Counted from the stretch's first letter, positions 11,747 through 24,480 are shown. The stretch: 60,463 bases of DNA from Ichthyosporea sp. XGB-2017a (GCA_002811675.1 PDIM01010342.1:1-60463), one strand, 5' to 3'. A program made the numbers and translations. Notes: generated by a model from the sequence alone, not told the origin.

Positions 11747-14481
11747 ATGGCCGATTCTTGGGTGTCGCAGAATCAACAGGAGGCTTATGAGCCTATCGTG
11801 AAAGATTCTTCTTGGTTCAGTGGAAGCTGTAGTGATTTTTCTGGCGCATCCTATGTCGATGGACACAGAGTTGCTGACTATGCACCAAGCAGCGTTTATT
11901 CGTGGGACAATGAAGAGGTAAGGCTTGCTTTGTCTTTTATTTTTTGGTCTTTCAGGAAAGACTGACAAAGTGTAAACTTTCTTTCATTTTATTCTGCAAA
12001 ATAATGATCATGAATAGGAATACGACAGGCAAGCCACAAGTACAGTCAAGGTTATGTTCGAACAAATTGACCATCTTCTTTATAACGATGCTTTTGGAGA
12101 AACTAAAGAATTCAGTAAACCTTCTTCTATTGCTTTGTGTGATGAAATTGGGCAATGGTCTAAACAATTTCCTCACTTAAGGTAAGTGGATATGACAGTC
12201 AGTTGCATCCTTTTATTGCTAGAAAAGCTAAAACAGAGATGCTGAATATTTTTGAAAAATATAGGATCTGTGGGCAACGGTCATGCCTTCCAACAGACTA
12301 TGGAGTAGAAGCAATTATTACTGATGATTGCTACAAAGAAAATTTGAATGAAGATAAAGCGGAATGCCAAAAGGTTTCAAACGCTAATGAACTCTGTGTA
12401 GTAGGCAGACAGGTAAAGTATTTCAAAAGAAAGAAAAAATGTAAATGACTGTTGGATCTAATTAAGCCAATTGCTCTTTTAATATAGCATGTAATGTTGA
12501 TGGACAAACGGAATGTGAACTTCGCTAAAGAGGAATATGTTGGAGAATTCCCATTGGAAGAAGCAAAGGAGATCCCTTTATCGTGTACAGTAATCCATAG
12601 AGATGGATCTGTGAGCGCTGCACTTTCAAATCTAGTGGAAGGTGACTTAGATACTGACTGGTAAGCTCACATCCCCACCATAGTACTTTTGCTTGGTTTA
12701 TATCATTCACTTCCAAAGGTGGTCCTTTCATTGTTTATTTACTATTTCCACTTTCTTCTGTTTTCTATAGGATTTGTTATGATACTGTTGATCAGCAAGG
12801 TCTGACCTTGCATGACAGAAAAATTTATCTTGGCCTAAACGATTGTGGTGCTGGTTCATTAGAGGGTGTTTTAAGTAGCTTGGAAGACAAAGAAATATCA
12901 AACGCACTTTACTTTGTTCTACGCTTGGAGAGGGGAAAAAAAGTTGTTGAAAAGCCTAAGAAAGATGAAAGTGATGGTGATTTGATTGCTAAACCTCAAG
13001 AAAATTCAACCGAAAAGGTGGAGAAAGTGACTCTGCTGGTTCTAGTTAGCTACATTCCGAAAAATCTTGGAGTGCATCGAACTTACCGGAAGAGTGTTGT
13101 AAAGCACTTATGCGGCCTTATAGAGGGATTTCAAATTTATGAATATACGGCACAAAAACGGGAAGATTTCACTCTAGAGAAAATAATGATGAACAAACGG
13201 CCAGCTCAGGGGGTAAACTTTTATATCCTTAACGTGGGTGGAGATTCTATAAAGGTGTCAGAGAAAGAAGAGCCATTTTGTAATAATATTCCTATTAGAG
13301 AAGAATATATTACAACTGATGGAACAATTGATGAATTTTATGCATTTGATCAAACCGTTGAAGATGATGGAAATGGCGAGCAGGCCGCCGACAGGACACC
13401 TCTTCCTCCAGTGAACGTTGACGACTGCATCCGAGAACAAATTCTTTCTTCAATATTTCAAAGTATATGGTATGAAATATGCCCTTTCATGCGCCCTTTA
13501 CTTCGAACTGTTGTCGAAATTGCAGAAAAGCAAAATCTTCATAGAACGATACACCACGCAAAAATAGAGTGTGCAAATCATGAATCTCACTTTCAAAATG
13601 ACGAAAAATACCTTGAAGATGCAATGGTTATCCACTCAAAAGTTCTTCAAAAGCGTAAGATTGCAAGCAGAGCATCATCCCCTCTTCAGGACGCTTTTCT
13701 TTCTGAATACAATAATGTATTGGCTATAGAAGGGGAACCTAATGAGACGAAGGGGGGTCGAGGCAGTGTTAAAAGTATGTCGACGTCGTCTCGTCCTTTT
13801 AGTGTCAATACTGGCTATATCAATCTGATGAATTCTGCTTTTGCAGCCAGACCAAAGCCCTCGGTGTTATTGTCGAAAAATATGGTTAAAGGCACCCGAA
13901 ATAGCATTAAACTAATGCCAATAGACCACAACTACATGTTTTCTCCAAGTCAAGACCCGGCTAACAGCTTTCATCACAGTACCAAATTGAGAGCTCATTT
14001 GCAAGGTACAAGTGTTTCCAAGCGGCATTTAAATGTTCCAGCTTCCCTTCAAACTCCCATATATAGAACTGTAGAAGATCCCAACCCACAAGTACTGGGA
14101 AAATGGAACTTTAGGCCTGTGTCTGTTCAGAGTCGTCTTCCTCCTTTGAGTCATGACTACCTCTCAAGTCTTCCAAGCTTAACAGCTCACTATAATCCTG
14201 TATATGAACCATCGGGGCCTCTTCTCCAAACTCACTGTGAAGAAACTTCAACAACCCAAAAGCGATCGGGTACACGGGGTAGAGTGCGTTCAGGTGGTTC
14301 GCAAGATAAAGGAAAAAGTGGACATCTCAGTGGAGCTGGTTCTCGTTCACACACTTTTTCACCTCATTCAATGAACAAATCGAATTCGAATGCTGGTTCA
14401 TTTGGAGCCGAAAACCGACCTTTTGGGTCAGTGTCAGGAAAAGCTGAAAGACCAAGCTCGTATACTTCTGGAAAGCCCTAA
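11747..14481 (+). CDS. FAM149: FAM149-family protein with inserted ADF-H domain
   Basis: Exons 11747-11917, 12018-12181, 12265-12412, 12488-12660 and 12771-14481 join in frame to 788 aa. Residues about 60-125 form the DUF3719 block of FAM149 (TVKVMFEQIDHLLYND, then IGQWSKQFPHLRICGQR). Near residue 397 is the second FAM149 hallmark, an acidic YxAFD segment (DGTIDEFYAFDQTVEDDG), followed by ILSSIFQSIWYEICPFM. The C-terminus ends in a basic Ser-rich tail (RPSSYTSGKP) resembling that of FAM149B1. Between the two hallmarks, about 195-345, is an ADF-H/cofilin-like fold: DTDWICYDTVDQQG, GSLEGVLSSLEDKEISNALY, KVTLLVLVSYIPKNLGVHR. The human linker at this place is, as I recall, far too short for such a domain. 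Human FAM149B1 is a ciliary protein (Joubert syndrome). A role at the flagellum with an actin-binding side function is inference. Introns interrupt both domains, which argues for one gene. Confidence 0.85.
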
Positions 14482-14826
14482 ACGAAGGCAAAGTGCATTT
14501 TAAATAAAGAACAAAGAGCTCCTAATTTTGATAGATAGGGTTTTGAGGGAATAATTTTCTTTCTATTTTTCAGGGTTTTTTTGGTGGGTGCCTGCTGCCG
14601 CAGTTACAGTGCGCAGTCCTTTCCTAATTTTTTGTCCTTTTTCTTTCTGTTTTTTTCCATGTTTTTTTTTTGGTGAATTTACATTTTCATTTTCTCTTTG
14701 TTTGTTTCCTTTTTTTTTATATATTAAATTTAATAGAGTCAATCCTGCATGCTTCAAATTAAAAAGGGAACTGGAAGGAATACTCTTTTTAGTCCAATTT
14801 CATATTGATTGTTAAAAAAGGAAAGG
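14482..14826 (+). promoter_or_regulatory. FAM149-AGK spacer, T-rich AGK promoter
   Basis: These 345 bp lie between tandem genes. The left part holds TAAATAAAGAAC at about 14501-14512, a likely FAM149 polyadenylation signal. From 14557 to 14730 the plus strand is strongly T-rich, like other promoters here. No further ORF is convincing. Confidence 0.4.
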
Positions 14827-16228
14827 ATGACGAGCTTACTGAAGAATCACTGGAAAAAACTTGCTTTGGGCGGGATCTTGGGATCGGCTGTATCGTATAC
14901 GTATAATGATTATCAAAGTACATATTTTCGCAATGTAGTAAAGAAAAAGGCGGCAGCATATGGAGATAAGTGGGTCAAAAATACGCTGGAGGAGCCCCGC
15001 CATTTAACGGTCATTATCAATAATGAAGCAGGAAGAAAGCGAGGGAGAAAGATTTTTCGAAACGATGTGGAGCCTTTGCTACATCTTGCGGGAATTGAAT
15101 TTAGTGTTGTAGAGACTGGAGATACTTTGCAAGCTAAAGATATGGGCACAGTGGTTGATCCATCTGTTACCTCGGGTGTTCTGTTAGTTGGTGGTAGTGG
15201 ACTTTTTCAAGAATTTGTTTCGGGCTTAATGAAAAGAAAAGACTGGAAAATTGCAAAGGATATGCCTCTGTCTCTTATTCCCACTGGGCAAAATAATGGT
15301 TTTGTAAGTTCTTATATAAGGGATAAAAAGAAGGGATCTGGGGAAGAAGGAGATAATGAATTATATAATTTGTATGATGCTAAAGATTTATCGAAAGTCG
15401 CCTCTGTCGCTACATTGGCGGCTATTGAGGGTAAAGTTCGCAAAGCCGATTTAATGTCTGTGACGGCTTTGGAATCGGGTAAAACTGTATATGCTTTTAA
15501 TGGGATCAGTATGGGAAGCCATGCTCTGCTTAATGAAATGGCTGATAGGTACGTGTCCCGTTTTTGTGATGTTTACTTGCTGAGAAAAGGTGTTCCTAAT
15601 TTCATATTTTTCTTATAGGTCCCGTTGGTCTGGAAGGTGGCGTTATAATATTGCTGCTGTCATGTCAATTTTAAGAGGGCGATCTTGGAATGTCGAAGTG
15701 GAGTATTTGTATCCAGGGGAAACTATGGCGAAACTGCAACCAATTGAGAAACCTGAGGAGACGACGCCAAGCACCGCATCTTCTGGGTCCTGGTGGTGGT
15801 CAACTGGTGCCACTGAGACTCACAAAGAGCAAGGCCAGGTCGAAGTAGCAAAGAAGATCACTGCTGACGAGTTCAGCGATTGGAATTCTGTTAAATCTCA
15901 AATGGGTTCGTTAAATATTATGAACGTTTGTTCATTTGGAGAGCGATTTTTGATAACAAAGAACCAAGTCGAAGACTCTGGAACTATTAGTATTGTGCAG
16001 TCTCCTCCACTTTCTTCACCTGTGGACTACTTTATGCATTACGAAAAGCAGAAAAGAGGTCTATGGCAGTCAGATGTTGAAGGGGCCAAAGAAGTGTGCA
16101 CTTCAGATGTTGTTGTCCGTAGTTTATCTCCAGAAGGTTCTCCCTTTACTATCGACGGTGAAAACTTTGAGTTCTTCGATATTCATGTTAAAGTACTTCC
16201 TCAGTTTCTCACCCTATACGACTGGTAG
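14827..16228 (+). CDS. AGK: Acylglycerol kinase-like mitochondrial protein
   Basis: Exons 14827-15548 and 15619-16228 encode 443 aa (human AGK about 422). An N-terminal hydrophobic helix (LALGGILGSAVSYTYNDY) and a basic stretch look like the AGK membrane anchor. The DAGK catalytic region starts with HLTVIINNEAGRKRGRKIF and continues GIEFSVVETG. The C-terminus, GSPFTIDGENFEFFDIHVKV, matches the AGK end. The nucleotide-binding loop that should read GGDGT is GGSGL at residues 122-126, and the next conserved stretch reads IPTGQNNGF. Human AGK phosphorylates mono- and diacylglycerol and, independently of catalysis, belongs to the TIM22 carrier translocase. Loss of the Asp suggests this protein keeps only the structural role (inference). 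The first in-frame ATG was chosen; an upstream in-frame TTG was ignored. Confidence 0.85.
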
Positions 16229-16251
16229 GCTATTTTTCTTTTTAAGAATTC

Positions 16252-16284
<33 letters not shown>

Positions 16285-16771
16285 AACAAAAAGACTTCCC
16301 AATAAACCTTAAGTACAAGAAGAGCGGTTACAGCAAACCTTGCCTCCCATCTATCTCAGTGCAACAAAACAACACACTTGTTTGAAACAGAGAACCCATC
16401 AATAAATAATCACGCCTCTCGAGTCTCGGGCCATGTGGACCGCCAGTCGCCACTCGCCTCTGCAGTCTGCGCTGCGCTGTCGTTTCATAAAAAAAAAAGA
16501 AAGAATAAGAAACGCGGGGATGGGCTACACGAAAAAAGTTTATTTTGTTTTATTTATTTTGCGTTTTTCTTGTGTTTCTTTATTAGTTCTTTGTTTGCTT
16601 GATCGGAATAAATCACTAATGATCTTTGGCTAGTGGTTATTCTGATAGGGAAGTTTGCTGATTTTGGTGTGTGATTGGGACGTTTGGTGAAATATAGGGG
16701 TATTTTCGGGGTGGAGTATTTAGAGATCTTGTGGAGCTTTTTGTTTTTTTGTTCTGTTTGGTTTAGCAAAG
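16229..16771. other. AGK-MRPS9 spacer with A29 tract
   Basis: These 543 bp include a run of 29 A at 16255-16283, just after the AGK stop, and AATAAA near 16300. From about 16535 to 16770 the sequence is T-rich before the MRPS9 start. No gene or RNA is recognised. Confidence 0.4.
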
Positions 16772-18160
16772 ATGAAGTTGCTCGTGGGAACAATTCAGGG
16801 AATGCAGGGATTGATTAGGGCCACGGCTGCTAGCTCTTATCATGCACTGGGTGGGGCTAAGAGTACTCGCTGCGTGTTCCTTCCTGGGTTCAGACTTGGT
16901 GAGAGGCTCTACAGCGGGAACTCCAGTGGAAAAGACATGGGAAAGGACAAGGTTCAGTTTGATGAATTGGTTCGTCATATGGGCTCAACCCCAGTTGAGG
17001 AGGAAAATGGTGATTGGGAAAAGAACTTTGTAAAAGACATCATCGAGGGTAAATCAGCAAAAAACTTTAATCTCCTAAGCCCGAATCTACTTGAACGACT
17101 CTCTAAAGTTGAAATGACAAATGATGAAAAAGTGTTGTGGAAACGCAAACTTGTGGAGAGAGAATCTGAGCTTTCTTCTAGACGAGTTGCCGCCCAGCTT
17201 GTTTATGGCATGGAAGAACCTACTTGGGAGCAGATTAGAGATATTTTTGAAAACGGTGACCTTGAAAAGGAATTGACATACCTGCTTCCCAATTTGAAGG
17301 AACCTGATGCTAAACAGACCTTGGCCCGTAGACAGGTTAGATTCTTAAAAAATGGAGAAGATACCCGCTTTAGTAAAGAAGATCCCCATAGGCCTATCCA
17401 TGGTTCTTTCTTTACTGGAAAGTCCCCTTACTTCCAGAAGTTGGATGATATCAAGCAGAAGATCGAAGAAACTAAAATTCTATGCGACAGCAATAACGTG
17501 GATGCTATTGCCGTAGATGACGATATCGAATTTGGTGAAATGGAGAGCGATGTAATTCCATATGCCCGAGTTCATTCCTTAAACTGGATTAAAAAACATG
17601 AAATGGAAGTGAAAATGAATTACAATTTGAAGCAAGCGGAATACAAAAATATAACGAAAATGCTTTCTGTGCTAGCCAACATGCCATATAGCCAGTTTCA
17701 GTCGGAATTGTTGAAAGAGCACTCTTTGAAGGCGTCTAAGATCATCACTGAGCGGGTTTTGCCTACTCCGTCAAATGGTGTGATTCATCAAGGTGGGTTT
17801 AGAAAGACTTCTAGTGCTAGTGTGAGAATGAGTATGGGAACTGGGGTGTTTTCAGTCAATGGGAAGCCAATGCACCAGTACTTTAACCCGGGCGATATGA
17901 AAAAAGCTCTGTCTCCCTTGATACGTACTGGCTTAATTGGTAATGTAGATTGTGCTGTTTCTGTTTTGGGTGGTGGTAAAGCAGGTGGTCAGAGTGATGC
18001 TGTTCGTCATGGTATCACCAAGTGTTTGATTGTGTTCAACCCTGAGCTGAAGCCTATGCTCAAAGAAGCGGGCTTTGTTACTCGTGACAATAGAATTAAA
18101 GAACGTAAGAAACCGGGTCAAAAGAAAGCGAGAAAGAAGTTTACTTGGGTTAAGCGTTAA
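16772..18160 (+). CDS. MRPS9: Mitochondrial ribosomal protein uS9m
   Basis: A single exon of 462 aa. The N-terminus is basic and Ser-rich, and ends in RLYSGNSS, which resembles a mitochondrial presequence cleavage region. The middle, about 60-320, is the long lineage-specific extension of mitochondrial S9. The last about 130 residues are the uS9 domain: FRKTSSASVRMSMGTGVFSV, GGGKAGGQSDAVRHGITKCL and the basic C-terminal tail KKFTWVKR, which in all S9 proteins reaches the ribosomal P-site. The start ATG lies where the presequence begins. It follows AGK on the same strand, so two mitochondrial genes are adjacent, probably by chance. Confidence 0.92.
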   Translation: MKLLVGTIQGMQGLIRATAASSYHALGGAKSTRCVFLPGFRLGERLYSGNSSGKDMGKDKVQFDELVRHMGSTPVEEENGDWEKNFVKDIIEGKSAKNFNLLSPNLLERLSKVEMTNDEKVLWKRKLVERESELSSRRVAAQLVYGMEEPTWEQIRDIFENGDLEKELTYLLPNLKEPDAKQTLARRQVRFLKNGEDTRFSKEDPHRPIHGSFFTGKSPYFQKLDDIKQKIEETKILCDSNNVDAIAVDDDIEFGEMESDVIPYARVHSLNWIKKHEMEVKMNYNLKQAEYKNITKMLSVLANMPYSQFQSELLKEHSLKASKIITERVLPTPSNGVIHQGGFRKTSSASVRMSMGTGVFSVNGKPMHQYFNPGDMKKALSPLIRTGLIGNVDCAVSVLGGGKAGGQSDAVRHGITKCLIVFNPELKPMLKEAGFVTRDNRIKERKKPGQKKARKKFTWVKR

Positions 18161-18700
18161 GTGGGTGAAAACTATCTTCATTGGAAAATAAAAATGAAAA
18201 ACAAAGAAAAGTACATGAGTCATGACCCACAAGAGAGAAACATCCTCTCATTATCGTCATTGTTAATCTTTAAAGACAGAAGACGAAGTTTATTTAATTA
18301 ACCATGAGCCATATTACAAACCCATAGTGATTATAAATGATTGTGTGAAAGGAAATAGGTATGTCTTTTTTTCGAAATAACGGCAATTAGGAAGTGGAAT
18401 CAAAAGAGACAAGTGATGACCATTGCAGAGCACGCCGCCATATTCCAAGATAAGTTCCTTCCATGGCAGTTTCACTATCGCTGCATTAGCTCATGTTTGC
18501 TTAATGAAACCCAGTTACAAGAATCATTATGTCACTAGAGATATGTAACAACAAAATTGCGCCAATAGAACATCAACTAAATATGCGATCAAAGCCCGCC
18601 CAATGAATAAAAGAAAAACACTACTTGAACAGCCCCCCTCCAATAATCATTCGCTACCCCTTAAGAGAATATTTTGTTTTTGTTTCTTTTTTGATTTGTT
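18161..18700. other. Convergent spacer MRPS9 / NOP10
   Basis: These 540 bp separate the 3' ends of two convergent genes, unusually wide for this window. GGAAAATAAAAATG near 18182 could be the MRPS9 polyadenylation signal. I looked for a small RNA (C/D boxes, tRNA B box) and saw no convincing one. No ORF is convincing. Confidence 0.35.
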
Positions 18701-18892
18701 TTAGTACTCAATCATGCCCTGCTGGGTAGGTAAAATTCCGAATCTCTTCTTCAAAGTCACTCTATGGCGAGAAAATTTGTCATCGGGAGAGAATCTAGCA
18801 GGATGGGCACTCTTGGTGGGTTTCCCATTGGATCCAATCTTTTTCAGCGTGTACTTGCGCTTACCGTCAACCAATTCAAACATCAAATACAT
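18701..18892 (-). CDS. NOP10: H/ACA snoRNP protein NOP10
   Basis: A 63 aa protein, the normal length for NOP10 (human 64). The sequence runs [20 protein letters not shown], then a zinc-free eukaryotic core [19 protein letters not shown] and [12 protein letters not shown], nearly identical to the human protein. NOP10 binds the Cbf5/dyskerin pseudouridine synthase in H/ACA snoRNPs and telomerase, acting in the nucleolus in rRNA pseudouridylation. No intron. It is divergent from spermidine synthase. Confidence 0.95.
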   Translation of the reverse strand: MYLMFELVDGKRKYTLKKIGSNGKPTKSAHPARFSPDDKFSRHRVTLKKRFGILPTQQGMIEY

Positions 18893-20445
<1,553 letters not shown>

Positions 20446-20567
20446 ACAAGCGCAAAGATGAGCTCGTCTTTGATCTTGTTGCAGAATCATTCTCCTTGAG
20501 ACAGACACCCAACCCCCCCAACCCCCTCGTAGTCAATATTCATTGCTTTCCCATTTCCTGGCAAATT

Positions 20568-21272
20568 TTAGTCAGCATTGTATTGCAAAATATTGATGTA
20601 TTGTTCCGGTAGCACTACCCCCTTCTCCACGTTCACAGCCGCGGAGAGCATTTCATCAAGTTCTTCTGTTGAGAAAGGTTCCCCGTGCTCGGTCATGATT
20701 TTTGTCATCTCTTCCGAGGTAAAAGAGCCCTTTTTTTCTTCGTCGATCGCCTATATGTATTTTACATATTCCCAAAATATAAACAGAAAGGGAACCATAA
20801 TAATTCGATATAAATATCTGTCTTATACGAAGGAGCAGGAAATGCAAAAAAACAAAATCAAATTTACCTCAAAAGCAGCTTTTAGAACTTTTGCAGACGC
20901 TTGTTCAAACTTTTTGTTTTTAAATATATCTTCCATATTGGGGCGAAAAAACGAAAACTTAATAGTTCCGGATGATTCCTCCTCCTCACAGTCGGCAATC
21001 AATCTCAATAACTCCTCCTCGGTTGGGAACTTTCCTAAAGACCGCACAACACTTCCCAATTCCCTTCAAGTCGAAAAAGAAACCGCAAAACAAAAAATTA
21101 GCGAGTTGGATTGATAACAGATAACTGTAGAAAAGGATTTTTACTTTTACCTTACGTCGATCGTTTCATTCCCCTCGTGATCAAAAACATCAAAAGCCTT
21201 TTTTATCTTTTTCCCAAGTTCCGATAGCCCTTGGCTTTGAAATCCGCTGTCTTCCACCTCTTCCCCCGACAT
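20568..21272 (-). CDS. EFCAB2: Dynein regulatory complex subunit 8 (EF-hand)
   Basis: Exons 21272-21151, 21063-20868 and 20750-20568 join to 166 aa, close to human EFCAB2/DRC8. The protein is calmodulin-like with EF-hand folds: IKKAFDVFDHEGNETIDVRE, then LGSVVRSLGKFPTEEELLRL, GTIKFSFFRPNMEDI and FSTEELDEMLSAAVNVEKG. Matching the human protein in order (VDVREIGTIIRSLG, PTEGELHDLI) fixes both splice junctions, including a donor 5 nt downstream of an alternative GTAAGG. Several loop positions are not Asp or Glu, so calcium binding may be weak. DRC8 is part of the nexin-dynein regulatory complex in motile axonemes, which implies a motile flagellum. Confidence 0.9.
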
Positions 21273-22719
21273 AATAGCTCAGCTATACTCACACAAATAT
21301 TGAAACCTACGAACAAGAAGCGTCTCTATTTAAAAGATTAACGTCTTTTGATTTTGAACAAAATCAACTATTTTTTTCCCTGGTTCGTTATTACAATTTC
21401 ATTAGTTTCTTTGTGCCAGAATAACCTAAAAATAGAAACACTAACCCTTCGCAATTGAACAAAAAATTCTCAATCAGCTGTTCATGAGGTCTTTTTTTTC
21501 ATTTATTTCTATTTTAAAGATTTCTTTGTTTTGAAGCTTCCCTGTGCGTCTTATGTTTTCTTGTTTCGACTGCGTTGCCGCATAGTCATACAGAGAATAG
21601 GTACGTACTCTTCTTTGCTCTGGCAGGTCCCAAAGCCATCGCAGCATTGAATTCAAGACATCTTGCTTTGCTCACGCCCATCTCTGGAACGCTTCATGGG
21701 GCAGTCAAATAGGTGGAAATTTCTCTCGACTTGAAGACTTTTTTAAAAAGGACTTTGGTTGCGCCAAAATTTTAGTTTAGCGATTAACCAGGAAAAGGCA
21801 TTCGCAGACTGTTGAAGAACACTTCAGAAAGGGAATGTTTAAAGGGACAAAAAAAGAAGAAGGATGAGTGAGAGCATGCTTTTGTGTTGCAAAAACGGAT
21901 TGTCTTCTAAAGCACCCTATTGATTCAGGTAAGGAGGCTCTTTTAACAAACTAATCAAAAGTGGATTGGAGCCAAGCGTTGCAATGGTTTGGGCCTCCAT
22001 ATGCAGTATGTTCAACTACGTCTATATAGGTTATGAGAAAGGACACATAGTTCTTCTACCTACTTGTTCAACCGAAGAATGTGAGCGAAATTCGTTCAAA
22101 ATATCAATGAAAGAAAGAAAAAAACTAGTGGAAAAATAAATTCATTGCAGGCTATCAAAATATACAAAATATGCCACAATCCTTCATAGCTTCAACCACA
22201 ACACACAGAACTCTCTGCAACAACAAGCACAAATATACGAACCGGAACTATTTGTGTGTACCAATTAAAACCCCTCTCGCCAGCTATAATATGGTATCGA
22301 GTGACGAGTGCTTTATTATCGTGTAGTGATTCCGATCCAGCTGTACGTGTTGTAGCAGCAGCTGGCCAGTGATATATCTGAATGGTAGGAACATGCGCCA
22401 TGGTTACATGCATAAGCCATGATGCAATCATATTCTAGGTACCCCCTTGGGAGGCCTATAAAATCCCCGGGGATGAGGATGTGGGGTCTTGGGTCGATAA
22501 CAGATGGACGAGCAGATGGATGGATGGATGGATGGATACGTATTTATATATTACGTGGGTGGTGCAATAATTGTGTGTTTATTTTGCTCGTGCAGAGATT
22601 CAGATTCACGGTGAAGTTAATGGTGATAATTTGGATTTGAATCACTTTGGGCTGTTAATTTTAGATTGAAGTTGTGTTGTGTTGCAATTGTAGTGCAGTT
22701 GTTACAGTGGAAGTAGAAC
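21273..22719. other. DRC8 / malic enzyme divergent intergenic region
   Basis: These 1447 bp hold no ORF that I believe. TGTGCCAGAA lies at 21412-21421, 140 bp upstream of the DRC8 start and followed by TAACC. A GGAT/ATGG microsatellite lies at about 22514-22537, and a T/G-rich stretch precedes the malic enzyme ATG. No tRNA or snoRNA was recognised. Confidence 0.4.
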
Positions 22720-24480
22720 ATGAATATGAATGGCACTTCAAGTAGTCTGAAGAAGAAATCGAATAAGCCCCCTCAGATCGTAACTCCATGGACAAGGATT
22801 GTTCAGAATGGTATCGATATTTTGAGGAATCCAAAGTATAACAAAGGACTTGCTTTTACAAAGCAAGAGAGAGAGTTTCTTCGAATTGATGGACTTTTAC
22901 CCCCAACTGTGATTACACAGGATGAACAGGTGACTCGGGTCATGTGGAATCTTAGAAGGATGGATAATGCCCTTCAAAAGTACATTTATGTAATTGGATT
23001 GCAAAATCGAAATGAAAAACTTTTCTATCGTGTACTCCATGACCATATCGAAGAGCTTATGCCCATTGTTTACACACCTACTGTTGGGCAAGCCTGTCAA
23101 GAGTACGGAAATATTTTCCGCTCCCCGCGTGGCCTTTTCATTTCTCTGAATGATAGAGGAAACATTTTCGGCATACTGAAGAACTGGCCCGAAAAACATG
23201 TGAAAGCAATTGTTGTAACGGATGGAGAACGAATTTTGGGACTTGGTGACTTGGGTGCTTATGGTATGGGAATCCCAGTGGGTAAACTCACCCTTTATAC
23301 CGCTTGTGCTGGCTTCAAGCCCAATGAGTGCTTGCCTGTGACCATTGACGTTGGTACTGACAACAAAGATCTTTTGGAATCTCCGTTTTACATTGGCCTG
23401 AGGCAACGTCGTGACAGATCACAGGCTTACGATGATCTCATTGAAGAGTTTGTTTTTGCCGTGAAGAAGAGGTTTGGAAATAACACACTCATTCAGTGGG
23501 AAGATTTTGGGAATACGAATGCATTCAAACTACTTCACAAATATGAAAAGTCTGCTTGTTCCTTTAATGATGACATTCAAGGTACAGCCTCTGTTACGGT
23601 TGCTGGCATTTTCAGTTTTTTGAAAAAGACTGACACAAAGATGGGGGATAATACCTTTTTGTTCTACGGTGCGGGAGAAGCCGCTCTTGGAATTGCTGAC
23701 CTTATTGTGTCTGCGATGGTCGAAGAGGGTCTGAGCGAAGAAGAAGCCAGAGATAGAGTATGGCTCGTTGATTCGCGAGGACTTGTTGTGAAAGATAGAC
23801 CGAAGGGTGGGCTGACGGCCCATAAGTTAGTATATGCCCACGAGCACAAGCCTCTTGAGGCTTTGGAAGACATTGTGAAATCTGTGAAGCCGCATGCAAT
23901 TATCGGTGTTTCTGCTCAACCTGGCACCTTTACAAAGGAAGTGATTGAGGCAATGGCTCGCAATCATGAGCACCCATTGATCTTTTCTTTGAGCAACCCT
24001 ACTTCAAAGTCAGAATGCACAGCTGAAGCTGCCTACAAGTACACTAAAGGCAAGTGCTATTTTGCTAGCGGTTCCCCCTTCTCTCCGGTCAAGTACGGAA
24101 ACAAAACTTTCTTGCCTGGCCAGGGCAACAACGCCTACATTTTCCCTGGCGTCGCCTTGGGAGTTGTTGTAGGTAAATTCTCCTACATCCCGAATGACGT
24201 TTTTCTTCTTGCTGCCCGAACTTTAGCCGATCTTGTCCCGAAAGAGTATTCCGACCAAGGGTGTCTTTATCCTCCTCTCACCAGCATTAGGGATGTATCA
24301 GAGAAGATTGCAGCAGCAGTTGTACAGTACGGTATTGATAATGGTATTTCTCATCTTTTCCCTTTGCCTGCACCAAAAGATATTCATCACCTGATCGAGA
24401 GACAAACGTACTCTACGGACTACGGACATTTTGTTGCCAATGATGAGGATATGCTAATGAACAGCAGCTACATGGAATAA
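22720..24480 (+). CDS. ME1: Malic enzyme (NAD(P)-dependent)
   Basis: A single exon of 586 aa, the normal length of animal malic enzymes. Conserved blocks are RNPKYNKGLAFTKQEREFLR, MPIVYTPTVGQACQEYG, VVTDGERILGLGDLGAYGMG (containing the catalytic Tyr region and GLGD), WEDFGNTNAF, SFNDDIQGTASVTVAG (metal-binding Asp pair) and the Rossmann loop FYGAGEAALGIAD. It oxidatively decarboxylates malate to pyruvate. No mitochondrial presequence is visible (MNMNGTSSSLKKKS), so a cytosolic location is inferred. I cannot decide NAD against NADP use by eye. Lack of introns in such a long gene is unlike ARMC9 but like other long genes in this window. Confidence 0.95.
   Translation: MNMNGTSSSLKKKSNKPPQIVTPWTRIVQNGIDILRNPKYNKGLAFTKQEREFLRIDGLLPPTVITQDEQVTRVMWNLRRMDNALQKYIYVIGLQNRNEKLFYRVLHDHIEELMPIVYTPTVGQACQEYGNIFRSPRGLFISLNDRGNIFGILKNWPEKHVKAIVVTDGERILGLGDLGAYGMGIPVGKLTLYTACAGFKPNECLPVTIDVGTDNKDLLESPFYIGLRQRRDRSQAYDDLIEEFVFAVKKRFGNNTLIQWEDFGNTNAFKLLHKYEKSACSFNDDIQGTASVTVAGIFSFLKKTDTKMGDNTFLFYGAGEAALGIADLIVSAMVEEGLSEEEARDRVWLVDSRGLVVKDRPKGGLTAHKLVYAHEHKPLEALEDIVKSVKPHAIIGVSAQPGTFTKEVIEAMARNHEHPLIFSLSNPTSKSECTAEAAYKYTKGKCYFASGSPFSPVKYGNKTFLPGQGNNAYIFPGVALGVVVGKFSYIPNDVFLLAARTLADLVPKEYSDQGCLYPPLTSIRDVSEKIAAAVVQYGIDNGISHLFPLPAPKDIHHLIERQTYSTDYGHFVANDEDMLMNSSYME

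Noticed and set aside
22897-23406. 169 aa minus-strand ORF
   Set aside because: It lies fully within malic enzyme, with no domain.
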